64,000 bases of DNA. Origin: Lachnospiraceae bacterium (lineage in GTDB: Bacteria; Bacillota; Clostridia; Lachnospirales; Lachnospiraceae). The stretch spans positions 1 to 64,000 of the forward strand of contig SVEH01000010.1 in assembly GCA_015057455.1 (NCBI GenBank), read 5' to 3'. How positions within the stretch are numbered: position 1 is the stretch's first letter; each line of letters starts with the position of its first letter. Shown one piece after another: positions 1-9,823 of this stretch. Below the pieces are notes generated by a model that worked only from the letters and a program-made list of their open reading frames with translations, was not told where the DNA came from and ran no database searches. The position numbers and the translations under genes are program-made.

Positions 1-180
1 TTACGCTTTGCAACGGAGCGCAAGCGGTGAGAAAAATATATTATATTCTCTTAAATTTGGAACTAGGATAAAAGTATAAAACACTTGCGGAGCTAAAAAA
101 CACCCGAATTTTGAGCGAAGCTCAAAATTAATTAGGCCTCTGTCAGAATGACAGAGGCCCTAGAGCTCGATAAATTATAG
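1..180. repeat. Interspersed repeat, copy 1 (left end cut by window)
   Basis: The first 65 bases are identical to 56564-56628. After a roughly 28-base length difference, the rest matches up to 56715, including an 11-bp perfect palindrome (GGCCTCTGTCA, loop GAA, TGACAGAGGCC) and the tail GAGCTCGATAAATTATAG. Both copies have the same orientation and lie just downstream of a minus-strand gene. One plus-strand frame runs through both copies and stops at the same codon. Nothing here is recognised as a known insertion sequence. The left boundary is not visible. Confidence 0.85.
135..159 (-). terminator. Hairpin terminator after rnr (inside the repeat)
   Basis: An 11-bp perfect stem with a 3-base loop. 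On the minus strand it is followed by TAATTAATTTTGAG, a moderately U-rich tail. It lies about 30 bases after the rnr stop. The identical palindrome recurs at 56670-56694 after another minus-strand gene. Confidence 0.6.
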
Positions 181-191
181 TTTATTAAATT

Positions 192-2336
192 CTAATCTTC
201 ATCTTCTGATGGAAATTCAAAGTCTATTGTTCTTAAAATCTTATCTGTTGCTGTTACTATAACATCTACTTTTTCTCCTAAGCTATATGTTCTCTTAGTA
301 TGTTCTCCTATCATTTGATATCTTTCTTCATCATAGAAGTAATAATCATCTTTTAGTGAAGTTACTCTTACTAATCCTTCTACTGTATTAGGTAATTCAA
401 CATAGATTCCCCATGTATTCATACCTGAGATAACACCTTCAAATACTTCTCCTATATGCTTACTCATAAACTCAACTTTCTTAAGTTTATCTGTCTCTCT
501 TTCTGCTTCGTCCGCTCTTCTCTCACATATACTTGATTGATTTGCTACCTCTGGTAATATTTTATTATAATGGTTAACTCTCTTTTCTGTTAATTTTCCA
601 TTAATACTCTCTTTAATAATTCTATGAATCTGAAGGTCTGGATATCTTCTAATTGGTGACGTAAAGTGGCAATAATATTGTGTTGCCAAACCAAAATGTC
701 CTTCATTCTTAATTGAGTATTTAGCTTGTTTCATTGAACGAAGAGTAAGTCTACTAATTAATGCTTCCTCTGGTGTTCCTTCTATCTTGCCTAACAACTT
801 CTGTAACTCTTTTGGATGTATCTCATCTCCAGCACCTTTTATTGTATATCCAAAATTATTAATAAATATTCCTAGTTTTATAATCTTCTCTGGATCTGGA
901 GTCTCATGTGTTCTATACACAAATGGAGTCTCTTGCCAAAAGAAATTCTGCGCTATAGTTTCATTAGCAACTAACATAAAATCTTCAATTATTCTTGTTG
1001 CTTTATTTCTTTCATATGGCTTAATTTCAATTGGTCTACCTTTTTCATCTAATATAATTTTACTTTCTGGTAAATCAAAATCTATTGAACCACGTTTTCT
1101 TCTTTTTTCTCTTAGTACTTCTGCTGTTTCTTGCATTAAATCAAAGAATTCAACAAAACCTTCGTATTTTGCACAAGTTTCTTCATCGTGAAATTCTACT
1201 ATTTTATTAACATCTGTATATGTCATACGCTTATCAACATTAATAATTGTTTCTGCTATTCTATGATCTGTAACCTCACCCTTTTTATCAATATGCATAA
1301 AGCAACTTAGTGCAAGTCTATCAACTCCAGCATTAAGCGAACATATTCCATTTGATAACTTATGAGGAAGTTGTGGAATAACTCTATCTACTAAATAAAC
1401 ACTTGTTGCTCTTTTTAAAGCTTCTTTATCTAGCGGTGAATTCTCTGTTACATAATGAGTAACATCTGCAATATGAACACCTAACAAATATCCATCACCA
1501 TCTCTTGTAAGTGTTATTGCATCATCTAAATCTTTAGCATCTTCCCCGTCAATAGTAACAGTTTGAAGATGTCTTATATCTTCTCTTCCAACTCTCTCTT
1601 CATCTAATACTTCATCTGGAGTATTCTCAACTTGTTTCATAACTTCATCTGGGAACTCCATAGGTATTCCATTAGCTTTTACTATAGATAAAATATCTAC
1701 TCCTGGATCATTAATATGTCCTATAATTTCAGTAATTTTACCCTCTGGTTTTCTTCCATCACCGCCATATTCAGTAAGTTCAACAACTACTTTATGACCT
1801 GTAACAGCACCCATAGAATCCTTTTTGGATATATATATATCTGAACCAAATTTATGATCATCAGGTATAACAAAACCAAAATTTCTACTCTTTGTATATG
1901 TTCCTATTATTTCTGACTTTCCTCTTTCAATAATAGTAACAACTTTACCTTCTCTTCTTTTTCCTGTTTGAGAATCTTTAATAATAATCTGAACTGTATC
2001 TTTATTTAGTGCACCACCAACATCTGCTGCAGAAATAAATACATCCTCATCTTCACCTTCTATAATTACAAAACCATAGCCCTTTTGCGTACCTGAAAAA
2101 GTTCCTACTTTTAACTCACCCGCAGTAGCCTTATATCTACCTTTTACATCCATAGTAACTTTTCCTTCAGAAAGTAATTCTTCTAATATTCTCTTGAATT
2201 CTTCCTTATCTTCACGTGGTATACATAATACATTTGTTATTTCTTTAAATTTCATTGGTTTATAGTGTTCATCTCTAAAAAAACCATATATTTTTTCTTT
2301 TCTTTCCTTAAATAAATCTTTTCCCATATTGGCCAC
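192..2336 (-). CDS. rnr: Ribonuclease R
   Basis: A 3'-to-5' exoribonuclease of the RNase II/R family that degrades structured RNA in the cytoplasm. The 714-residue length is usual for RNase R. Visible domains are an N-terminal winged-helix-like region (about 1-65), two cold-shock OB folds (about 75-130 and 140-210), the RNB catalytic domain from about 255 with the acidic motif D263-GEDAKD-LDD272, and a C-terminal S1 domain (about 625-705) ending in an acidic tail. The start is a GTG at 2334-2336 with GGAAAG just upstream; an in-frame ATG three codons later (2325-2327) is an alternative. In many Clostridia rnr follows secG and precedes smpB. Here two surface-protein genes separate it from secG, and any smpB would lie outside the window. 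Confidence 0.96.
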   Translation of the reverse strand: MANMGKDLFKERKEKIYGFFRDEHYKPMKFKEITNVLCIPREDKEEFKRILEELLSEGKVTMDVKGRYKATAGELKVGTFSGTQKGYGFVIIEGEDEDVFISAADVGGALNKDTVQIIIKDSQTGKRREGKVVTIIERGKSEIIGTYTKSRNFGFVIPDDHKFGSDIYISKKDSMGAVTGHKVVVELTEYGGDGRKPEGKITEIIGHINDPGVDILSIVKANGIPMEFPDEVMKQVENTPDEVLDEERVGREDIRHLQTVTIDGEDAKDLDDAITLTRDGDGYLLGVHIADVTHYVTENSPLDKEALKRATSVYLVDRVIPQLPHKLSNGICSLNAGVDRLALSCFMHIDKKGEVTDHRIAETIINVDKRMTYTDVNKIVEFHDEETCAKYEGFVEFFDLMQETAEVLREKRRKRGSIDFDLPESKIILDEKGRPIEIKPYERNKATRIIEDFMLVANETIAQNFFWQETPFVYRTHETPDPEKIIKLGIFINNFGYTIKGAGDEIHPKELQKLLGKIEGTPEEALISRLTLRSMKQAKYSIKNEGHFGLATQYYCHFTSPIRRYPDLQIHRIIKESINGKLTEKRVNHYNKILPEVANQSSICERRADEAERETDKLKKVEFMSKHIGEVFEGVISGMNTWGIYVELPNTVEGLVRVTSLKDDYYFYDEERYQMIGEHTKRTYSLGEKVDVIVTATDKILRTIDFEFPSEDED

Positions 2337-2364
2337 GCTTCTTTCCGTATTTTTCTCTTATCCT

Positions 2365-2370
2365 ATTATA
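2365..2370 (-). promoter_or_regulatory. Putative rnr promoter -10
   Basis: TATAAT on the minus strand, about 30 bases before the rnr start. No convincing -35 was found, so this is a weak call. It would make rnr independent of the surface genes upstream. Confidence 0.35.
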
Positions 2371-2517
2371 ACCCATTTACCTTAAATATGCACCCAAAAT
2401 CACTTATTTATTCCCTGTTTCATTTTATTTTCTCACTAAAAAATTCACAATATTTCTCTTAATAATATCGTATATCCTAATAAATTATATTATACATATA
2501 CTTCTAGTTACTTATAG

Positions 2518-2562
2518 TAAAAACCGATTTTCTAACAATTTTAACATATTTTAGAAAATCGG
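2518..2562 (-). terminator. Terminator of the 1686-aa DUF6273 protein gene
   Basis: A 12-bp perfect stem, CCGATTTTCTAA/TTAGAAAATCGG (2524-2535 with 2551-2562), followed on the minus strand by TTTTTA. It lies about 95 bases after the stop at 2656. Confidence 0.8.
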
Positions 2563-2655
2563 CTTATACCTCTCTAATATATTTACTATATTAAATATTC
2601 TAATCTTCAGTTTTTATTACATATCAAAATTCTTTCAACCTAACACTCGTAGTTT

Positions 2656-5600
2656 TTAATGCATATCAAAAGTACTTCGTCTTAATATTCGCACTTTCTT
2701 ACTTGCATCTTTTCCAGGTAAATGTGATATAACATATAATTTCGCGCCACCTTTTTCCAATTGTTTAATATAATCTTCATTAACATATAGTGTATACACT
2801 ACATCACCTTTTATATCAAACACATTATCTTTAGGCTCAACTAATTTACCTTCCGAATTATATAATTTGAGATATCTACTATCCACATATGCACTAGTAT
2901 TATTGTAATCTGAAGATTTACTTAATACAAATTGAGAATACGTATCTGGATTTGATTTTATAACCTTAAACTTAATTGGTTCATTAATAACTACCTTATC
3001 TTTATATTCATATTTGTAGAACAATCTGATAATGGAGTTATCTGTAAGGTCAACCATCATTTCTCCATTTAATATCTCAACCTCATTCTTATCCTCAAAT
3101 ATTACAGATGCTTCTACTATAATATTTAGCCCTAAATTGCTAGTCAGAGTAATTGTTATGCTTCTGTTAGTTAAAGAATCATTAAACTTACTACCATAAT
3201 ACATATTTAATGTTATCTTTGGCACCTCGCCGTTCTTATTACCTCCTATTTCTTTGCCAACACCATTATATACATCAATTTCGTTACCACCTTCGGTATT
3301 AAGTGTAAAACCAAATGTTTTATTAGCCTCTTCTTGGCTCATAGTTTCTTGATTTTCCTTAATATACTCACTAGACTTAACAGTTAGATTACTAACTTGT
3401 ATGTCTGAAATTGTATATGTTTGTTCTTTTGTATACATAGGCATTGTAAATGTTTTATTCTTTTCTGCATCTGGAAAACTTTCTTTTGTCACATTTACCT
3501 TTGTTGGACTCACATTTGGAGTTGCAATCAACGTTATATTCTCTACTTCAGGGTCAGTATATCCTAATCTAGTGCTACAGCCTGAACTTGCAACAACACC
3601 TGCAACTTTCTTGGAGTTTGTGAAAAATTCATAGGAACCATATGATTTCCACACATTTTTCTGTCCAATCTCTTCTAAATATTCTGCACCTCCATATGCC
3701 ATTCTCAAAGATACATCTACTTCCATACCTTTTTTATTACTTACAGTAGATAATACCAATTTAATCATTGTTACATCACTAGCTTTAACATCTTTATAGG
3801 ATTTCCATATAGAGTTATTCTCTGAAGCAGTTTTATAAGTTTGTCCCTTACTCGTTGTATAATAAACACTTACTGTTGCATTACCTGTTATCTTCGCTTC
3901 TTCTAATAAATTAAAATTAAATCTATCCTCTTCATTATTACATACTAACTTATCATCTCTTCCTGAATCCACCTTAGGTATAGGTATATAATATTCACAT
4001 TTATTACTAGTACTATTAGAATCACTTTCTAGCTTAACTTTGTATGTAATTATGTCATTTTTATTCTTTGTAGTTGCAAATGTACCTTTAACACTACCTT
4101 TACCCTCTACAGACACAGAATCTGTTGCATCTATTCTTGGTGTACGCGCATTTATAACGCACTTTGCTGAATATGATGAATTTACCTTAGCAATCTTATC
4201 ACTAGTTCTATAATTATTATTTAAATCATATGTGTCATCTCCAACACACCATATATAATATCCACTTGCTGAATTATTTCTATTACCTGCAGAAGCCCAC
4301 ATAATCTGATCAGTAAATAATGATGTAAGTTCTAAATCTTTTTCTGTTTTTAGAACAACTGTATAATTTAATCTATGACCTTCCTCAACAGGTCTTAAAC
4401 GTTCATTATAATAGCCTATCATATATGATGGATCTATCTTAACTATCCACATCTTCTTACCATTACCTATACTTTTGCTAGTTAAACTTTGTGGTTTTAT
4501 ATTCCTTCCGTCAGCATTAGTAATAGTCATTGTATCAATATCCTCTACAGATACACCAATTGGCAATTCAAATCCTAATTGAATATCCTTTATTGTTTGA
4601 ATGTTTCCATATGGATATGTAAGTGTAAATAAACTTCCACTTAATTCAACACTATCACCAGCTTCAATAATATCTTTTGAAAACTTAACACTATCAATTC
4701 CATATGCTGTGGACAAAGTAGACTCCGCTACTGTATATGCATAATTAGATAATGTTCCAATTCCTGATCCTGCTTTTGATGTAATTGATAATCTTGATGC
4801 ATTGCTTGAGCCTGTACTTATTCCACTTCGCAAATATCCATAGAAATTACCACCACTATTATATCCCCATTGTTCAACATTATTAAATTGCTTTGAAGCC
4901 GCAGCAAATTTCTTTGTTGTATAATTTATACTTGTAAAATAATACTTCCTATGTTCTACTGGCAAATCTTGCCTTGATACTGTAACAAAAGTATTCTCTG
5001 TTGTTATCTGACTATTATAATTGCTATTCTTTATTTTATGCGTCCACTGTTTCTTTCCATCTATTGTTACCGTGCTACCATTATCATTTTTCAATCCATA
5101 GGTTATTTCAATATATTCCTCCTCTGTATTGTATGGTGCATTAAATGTTGTTATCAATAAGTTCGTAGGAAATGAAACATCTATGGTTTTTGGCACACTA
5201 TCAAGAGTTCCTCTATTCTCTATAAAGAAACCTCCCATATGACTTACATGTTCTTTACTATTTGTAACACCTACTGTTTTGCTACCAGTTGTAAACATCC
5301 ATACGTCTTCAACATCTTTTACTTGAAAATATTCTGCTGTTATTGTATATTGAAATGATGTTATTGTATCTCCCGCATTATTAATTGCTTTTAGTGAATA
5401 ATTACCATTAGCAAACTGTAATTTAGTAGCTGTAGTTTCTATATCATTAGGAGCTTCAAAAGGTAATTTAAATACAAAATATCCTGTTTTATAATACATA
5501 TCTTTAATTCTTATTCTTATCTTTGATTCACTATTTTCAATTATTTCATAATTAACAGCTCCACCAAAAATAGCCTTATGATGAACCATATTATTCACAT

Positions 5601-7716
5601 CACAATTTAAATAAATTTTCTGTCCTCTATTATCTTTCCAATATGGAAGATTTATTTCAAAAATTCCTTCTTTAAAATATGTCTGCTCTATTGATTGATC
5701 TGCACAAAGTAAATATAATATACAATCTTTTGCTCTAGATGCTGTGCCTATAAATCTATCATTTTGATATACATTATATCCTGCTCTTGGCTTTTCTACT
5801 CCAGTTGTTACTTTACTAACTTTTAATGTTTTTATTACACCTTGTGGAAGATATGTACCCTTCTCTTCTTCATAATTTAATGATACCTTAACTATATCTG
5901 TTCCATCAGGTGCAATAGATGAATAACTTTTTCTATCCCAAAATGTAACATCATATCGTAATTCTACTGGAATTGACACTTTAGTAACATTAGGCTTCAA
6001 ATAATATATTAATGTTCCTGTTTTTGGGTTTAGTTCACATTTTGAAGCATCACCATTAGCTATAATATCATTATCATTTGGTTCAAATTTAACATCTTTG
6101 CACCCTATAGGTACATTAGTTATATCACCTACAAAAGTCATCTCTCGTGAAAGTTCTATTCTAACAGTGTGAATATTCTGACTTGCATGCATATCTATAT
6201 TTATCATTAAAAACTTACTTCTGTCATATCTCCAATTACTCACAGTAACACCTGTATCTGTAAGATTAGTTTTTGCTCCTGTGTGTGAAATGTTATCATA
6301 TAATGCTGCTGTCAAATTATGATATGCTTCTTTCTCTTCCTTTATAATATTATCTGTATCTCCCATAGGTTGAACAATTATTGGTAAATCTATCATATTA
6401 CTTACCAAATCTACACAATTTCTCTTTACTGAAGAGTTAACATCTTCTGCAAACACCTTTAGAGTATAAAACCCTTCTTCCATATCTTTCGGAATCTTAA
6501 CCTGTACATTTCCAGCCTTAACATTATTCGATATTTTTCCATAAGCAACTATATTATCATAATCATCCACTACCATTGCTGATAATTGAGTATAATCGGT
6601 ACCACTAGGTATATTGCTTACATTAATTGTAATATTCTTACCTACTTCTACTACATTCATCTCGTCATCTGGTATATTAGCTTTAAATCCTGTTCCACTT
6701 TGAATTGCAATATTCCACTCATTATTGTCTTTCATATCCTCAGTAACATCTAACTGTTTAGTTTTATCCATTCCAACTGCAGATGTATATACTACACTAG
6801 ATGTATTTAAATTCATTGATGGTACTACACCTGCTTTTTCTTTATCTATCCTTTCATACACAATATTACCAGATTTCACATATGCTATCGTATCTGTGTT
6901 ATCCTTTAATGATGTTCTTAATTGCCATACTCCACTATGCTCTGTCTCACCTTCACTAATAAGTTGTAGAGCCGTATTAGTTAGCCCTTTACTTCCTACA
7001 TAATCAGTTACCCTTAAGCTTCTTGATCTATTAAATGCATCTGTAATACTTCCTTTGTAAAAACCATAAACTGCTGACTCCATCTCCATAACACTTGGTA
7101 TAAATACCTTATCTCCATTCAACGGAGAATTATATACATCACCATTAATAACTGCATTCTTTCTAGTTGCATTTATTGCACCACTTTCCACATTACTAAA
7201 GGCATTTTGTACAAATGTAGTATTTAACCATTGTTTTATTTCGCTAGTTTCATAGTTATTATATGGATTTAATGCGCCATCCATTTTATTGTCAGAATAA
7301 GCCCTATAAAATCCTCCATCTTGTTCTACAAATTCTTCACTGTAATTAACTACATCTAGCACATTATCAGACATAAGTAATATGCTGTCTACTAAACTTT
7401 CATCACTACTTCCTTTTATAGTTAATACACGCCATTTTATTGGTTCTTTTTGAATATTGCTTGATTGGAAATACTCACCAAAATAAAGGTAGCTACCTTC
7501 TCCAGCACCCCATTTATCAGTATTATTAGATGGTACTTCTGGATTATTCAATCCCTTTGTACCTAAATTTATATTATAGACTTTTGAACTAGAATCCTCA
7601 CTTGGAACTGCAACACTTTTTCTTTCAATAACATTTTGTTGCTCTTGAATTCCTAAAGCCCCTATTACCCCTACACATATTAAAACTACCAGAATTGATT
7701 TTAACCCTTTATTCAT
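2656..7716 (-). CDS. Giant cell-surface protein with N-terminal DUF6273-like domain (paralogue A)
   Basis: About 1686 residues. The ATG at 7714-7716 (MNKGLKS) is chosen because GGAGGGAGG lies directly upstream; the longer frame to 7743 has no such site. A hydrophobic segment at about residues 5-24 is a signal anchor or signal peptide. Residues about 50-305 resemble the DUF6273 family (YFGEYFQ, IKWRVL, LLMSDNVLD, IKQWLN, GVVPSMNLN). The remainder is beta-rich, Asn/Ser/Thr-rich sequence without catalytic motifs I recognise, most likely a string of Ig- or adhesin-like modules. There is no LPXTG motif or C-terminal membrane helix. It is a full-length paralogue of 18855-24047; conserved blocks include YGIDSV, YPYGN and TSLFTD. 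Function is unknown; an exported adhesin or matrix protein is an inference. Confidence 0.82.
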   Translation of the reverse strand: MNKGLKSILVVLICVGVIGALGIQEQQNVIERKSVAVPSEDSSSKVYNINLGTKGLNNPEVPSNNTDKWGAGEGSYLYFGEYFQSSNIQKEPIKWRVLTIKGSSDESLVDSILLMSDNVLDVVNYSEEFVEQDGGFYRAYSDNKMDGALNPYNNYETSEIKQWLNTTFVQNAFSNVESGAINATRKNAVINGDVYNSPLNGDKVFIPSVMEMESAVYGFYKGSITDAFNRSRSLRVTDYVGSKGLTNTALQLISEGETEHSGVWQLRTSLKDNTDTIAYVKSGNIVYERIDKEKAGVVPSMNLNTSSVVYTSAVGMDKTKQLDVTEDMKDNNEWNIAIQSGTGFKANIPDDEMNVVEVGKNITINVSNIPSGTDYTQLSAMVVDDYDNIVAYGKISNNVKAGNVQVKIPKDMEEGFYTLKVFAEDVNSSVKRNCVDLVSNMIDLPIIVQPMGDTDNIIKEEKEAYHNLTAALYDNISHTGAKTNLTDTGVTVSNWRYDRSKFLMINIDMHASQNIHTVRIELSREMTFVGDITNVPIGCKDVKFEPNDNDIIANGDASKCELNPKTGTLIYYLKPNVTKVSIPVELRYDVTFWDRKSYSSIAPDGTDIVKVSLNYEEEKGTYLPQGVIKTLKVSKVTTGVEKPRAGYNVYQNDRFIGTASRAKDCILYLLCADQSIEQTYFKEGIFEINLPYWKDNRGQKIYLNCDVNNMVHHKAIFGGAVNYEIIENSESKIRIRIKDMYYKTGYFVFKLPFEAPNDIETTATKLQFANGNYSLKAINNAGDTITSFQYTITAEYFQVKDVEDVWMFTTGSKTVGVTNSKEHVSHMGGFFIENRGTLDSVPKTIDVSFPTNLLITTFNAPYNTEEEYIEITYGLKNDNGSTVTIDGKKQWTHKIKNSNYNSQITTENTFVTVSRQDLPVEHRKYYFTSINYTTKKFAAASKQFNNVEQWGYNSGGNFYGYLRSGISTGSSNASRLSITSKAGSGIGTLSNYAYTVAESTLSTAYGIDSVKFSKDIIEAGDSVELSGSLFTLTYPYGNIQTIKDIQLGFELPIGVSVEDIDTMTITNADGRNIKPQSLTSKSIGNGKKMWIVKIDPSYMIGYYNERLRPVEEGHRLNYTVVLKTEKDLELTSLFTDQIMWASAGNRNNSASGYYIWCVGDDTYDLNNNYRTSDKIAKVNSSYSAKCVINARTPRIDATDSVSVEGKGSVKGTFATTKNKNDIITYKVKLESDSNSTSNKCEYYIPIPKVDSGRDDKLVCNNEEDRFNFNLLEEAKITGNATVSVYYTTSKGQTYKTASENNSIWKSYKDVKASDVTMIKLVLSTVSNKKGMEVDVSLRMAYGGAEYLEEIGQKNVWKSYGSYEFFTNSKKVAGVVASSGCSTRLGYTDPEVENITLIATPNVSPTKVNVTKESFPDAEKNKTFTMPMYTKEQTYTISDIQVSNLTVKSSEYIKENQETMSQEEANKTFGFTLNTEGGNEIDVYNGVGKEIGGNKNGEVPKITLNMYYGSKFNDSLTNRSITITLTSNLGLNIIVEASVIFEDKNEVEILNGEMMVDLTDNSIIRLFYKYEYKDKVVINEPIKFKVIKSNPDTYSQFVLSKSSDYNNTSAYVDSRYLKLYNSEGKLVEPKDNVFDIKGDVVYTLYVNEDYIKQLEKGGAKLYVISHLPGKDASKKVRILRRSTFDMH

Positions 7717-7846
7717 AATCTTCCTCCCTCCAAAGACTATCAATAACTCTCTTCACACTAGGTATTCAATTTCTAATAGATAAAACAAAGATGACAAGTT
7801 ATCTTTACGCACTAAATTTGTTTTTCGAAGAAAAAATCTTATCTAT

Positions 7847-7855
7847 ATTATACCA
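7847..7855 (-). promoter_or_regulatory. Extended -10 promoter for DUF6273 paralogue A
   Basis: TGG-TATAAT on the minus strand, an extended -10, about 130 bases before the chosen ATG, with no good -35. The second paralogue has a matching TGG-TATACT at 24119-24127. The implied leader of about 125 bases contains a small AAAGAT...ATCTTT hairpin. Confidence 0.5.
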
Positions 7856-8005
7856 CATATAATATCCATTTTTTTCTAAATAAAACTCTATACTAATCAT
7901 ATATTTTTCTTAATATCTATTATTCCTACTAATAATTATTAAGTATTACTTTCAACACCTTCCCAAATTACAATTATACTTTTCTATGACACAATAAAAA
8001 CACTT

Positions 8006-8061
8006 AAAAAACCGACCTCCCAATTGTTAGATTTTTAGTTCTAACTTTTAGGGGGTCGGTT
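8006..8061 (-). terminator. Terminator of the thioester adhesin gene
   Basis: An outer stem AACCGACC.CCC with a GTTAG/CTAAC inner stem, followed on the minus strand by TTTTTTAAG. It starts about 35 bases after the stop at 8096 and has the classic intrinsic-terminator form. Confidence 0.85.
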
Positions 8062-8095
8062 CAACTCTACAAGCTTTTAATACTATTAATTTATA

Positions 8096-9541
8096 TTATA
8101 ATCTAATCTTTTTTCTCTTATCTAACATATAAAGTATATATGTTCCTGCCATTGCAAACAATGATGCTCCCATGCATACATATACCATGCTTAAATTACT
8201 TTCATCGCCTGTCTTAGGTGATTCATCTTGTTCGCTTCCATCTTCTACCACAACATCCTTAAATGGAAATTCCTCTTCAGGTTCTTCTACAACTGGTTCA
8301 CTTGGAACAGTTTCCTCAACTGGTGGACATGTTGGCTCCTCAGTTGGTGGACATGTTGGCTCTTCTGTTGGCGGACATGTTGGTTTCTCCACTGGTGGGC
8401 ATGTTGGTGTCTCTGATGGTGGACATGTTGGTGTCTCAGTTGGTGGACATGTTGGTGTCTCAGTTGGTGGACATGTTGGTGTCTCAGTTGGTGGACATGT
8501 TGGTGTCTCTGATGGTGGACATGTTGGCACTGGCGTTGGTGTTGGTGTTGGCGCTGGTGTTGGTGTTGGTGTTGGCGCTGGTGTTGGTGTTGGTTTTACA
8601 GTTTTTATTGATACCTTCACTTGATATTCTAACGCAATTGGGTCTAAATCATAATCTATTGTTGCTTGTGGTTGCTTATCTCCACCTGTTGTTTTCCATG
8701 CAACTACTCTACCTTTTTTACCTAAATTCTTAACTAATTTTACAGTAAATGAAGTTGTTGCTGCTTTTTCCATTGTAATTGTTAATGTTTCACCTGATAT
8801 AGTTGCTTTTACTCCACTTGGTAAAGAAGAATTATCTACAACTACATTTTTCATAGCGCAAGCAGTTGTATTTTTAAGTACTATTTCAACCTTTTTACCT
8901 TCTTCTGCTTGTTTTTCAATTGTTTTACCATCTATAAATGAAGGTTGACTCATTTGCTCATGAACTGCTTTTGATAAATTTTGATAATATGTCTTTATTC
9001 CAGGCCATCTTTTAAAGAAAGATGCCTCAAGTTTTGCTCTATTTACTGTATCATAATAGAAATTATCTTGAATTATCCATATTAATGCTTGAGTAGCAAA
9101 ATATTGAAGAGTTTCATCTTTGCTAGTATTATTTATATCCATTGTTTGTCTATTGTAACCAAGCATAATTGCATAGTTTATTAATCTAGCTTGTTCTAGT
9201 GTTAATAGTGAACCTGCATCTGCTTCCTTACTTGATAATCCATCTCCTGTACTTACTAATTTGTCATAATCAATACAATAACTTAAATCGTATGTACTTT
9301 TTCCTGCATCCTTTATTGTCTTTACCATATACTTAGATATAAATTTTCCATTATATGGTGCTGGCAAAGAACTATCTGCTGCAGTTGTCTCTGCATATAA
9401 TGCCATTCCTCCAAGAAATTTTACTGATGCCTTATCAGAATGTGCTGCTTGTGCTTTTCTACTACCATCTGTCATAACTAACTGCATAATAACTAGGCCA
9501 ATCAAAAAAAATGCAATCCCTCTCTTAAAATTCTTTTTCAT
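8096..9541 (-). CDS. Sortase-anchored thioester-domain adhesin with cysteine-rich (PTCPPxEx) stalk
   Basis: 481 residues. A signal peptide ends near AQA-AHS (about residue 32). Residues about 40-200 look like a bacterial thioester domain: Cys89 in YCIDYDK and Gln151 in ATQALIW are placed as the Cys-Gln pair that forms an internal thioester. Known members bind host proteins covalently. A beta domain (about 205-310) follows, then a TPTPAP repeat and nine tandem 8-residue PTCPPxEx repeats, each with one cysteine, then an acidic segment. The C-terminus is a cell-wall sorting signal: SPKTGD (441-446), a hydrophobic stretch, then KRKK. The start has AGGGG upstream. Cysteines repeated along a wall-anchored stalk are unusual. 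No sortase gene is in this window. Confidence 0.88.
   Translation of the reverse strand: MKKNFKRGIAFFLIGLVIMQLVMTDGSRKAQAAHSDKASVKFLGGMALYAETTAADSSLPAPYNGKFISKYMVKTIKDAGKSTYDLSYCIDYDKLVSTGDGLSSKEADAGSLLTLEQARLINYAIMLGYNRQTMDINNTSKDETLQYFATQALIWIIQDNFYYDTVNRAKLEASFFKRWPGIKTYYQNLSKAVHEQMSQPSFIDGKTIEKQAEEGKKVEIVLKNTTACAMKNVVVDNSSLPSGVKATISGETLTITMEKAATTSFTVKLVKNLGKKGRVVAWKTTGGDKQPQATIDYDLDPIALEYQVKVSIKTVKPTPTPAPTPTPTPAPTPTPTPVPTCPPSETPTCPPTETPTCPPTETPTCPPTETPTCPPSETPTCPPVEKPTCPPTEEPTCPPTEEPTCPPVEETVPSEPVVEEPEEEFPFKDVVVEDGSEQDESPKTGDESNLSMVYVCMGASLFAMAGTYILYMLDKRKKIRL
8311..8530 (-). repeat. Nine 24-bp tandem repeats (PTCPPxEx codons)
   Basis: Nine near-identical 24-base units inside the adhesin gene encode PTCPPxEx. 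An adjoining 18-base-type repeat (about 8530-8600) encodes TPTPAP. Such in-frame minisatellites can change copy number without breaking the frame. Confidence 0.9.
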
Positions 9542-9614
9542 TCCCCTTATACCCCTTTCAAATGAAAACTACATTTTTTTATGTAAATCTCTTTTATTAA
9601 ATACCCATAAACAT

Positions 9615-9643
9615 ATTATACATTATTTTTCACATCTCGTAAA
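9615..9643 (-). promoter_or_regulatory. Sigma-A promoter of the thioester adhesin gene
   Basis: On the minus strand, TTTACG (9638-9643), a 17-base spacer, then TATAAT (9615-9620). It lies about 75 bases upstream of the start. Confidence 0.65.
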
Positions 9644-9712
9644 TACTTTTGTAATATATTTGTAACATTTTATAGAATATTTATAATTTCACATTCCCTT
9701 CCTCAAGCTGTC

Positions 9713-9790
9713 CCTCCTTAGCGAAGCATTTATTTCATAGTGATTTCCAATTAGAAATTGTACTTCCCTATGGACCTATGAATAAAACAA
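9713..9790. repeat. Interspersed hairpin repeat, copy a
   Basis: Shares the block TCCTTAGCGAAGCATTTATT-TCATAG-GATTT-CAATTA with 14378-14449 (about 40 of 43 positions). It folds back on itself imperfectly (TTTATTTCATAG against CTATGAATAAA). It lies directly after the secG terminator on the minus strand. Confidence 0.7.
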
Positions 9791-9823
9791 AAAAGATAGT
9801 TCACTCTAGGTAAACTATCTTTT
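9791..9823 (-). terminator. secG terminator
   Basis: Stem AAAGATAGTT/AACTATCTTT with a run of Ts on the minus strand, about 20 bases after the secG stop. Confidence 0.85.

Noticed and set aside
168-176. CTCGATAA as a sigma-28 -10 element in the repeat tail (also 56703)
   Set aside because: No TAAA- or TAAT-like -35 at 15-16 bases upstream and no gene at the right distance.
787-1191. Plus-strand frame of 134 codons opposite rnr
   Set aside because: Antisense to the conserved RNB domain, with no ribosome site. Typical shadow frame in AT-rich DNA.
8311-8530. Regular 24-bp units that look like a CRISPR array
   Set aside because: There are no unique spacers; the units are contiguous and encode protein repeats in frame.
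8172-8733. Three overlapping plus-strand frames with Gly/Val/Ser- or Leu/Trp-rich repeats
   Set aside because: They are the reverse of the 24-bp repeats in the thioester adhesin; periodicity comes from the real gene.
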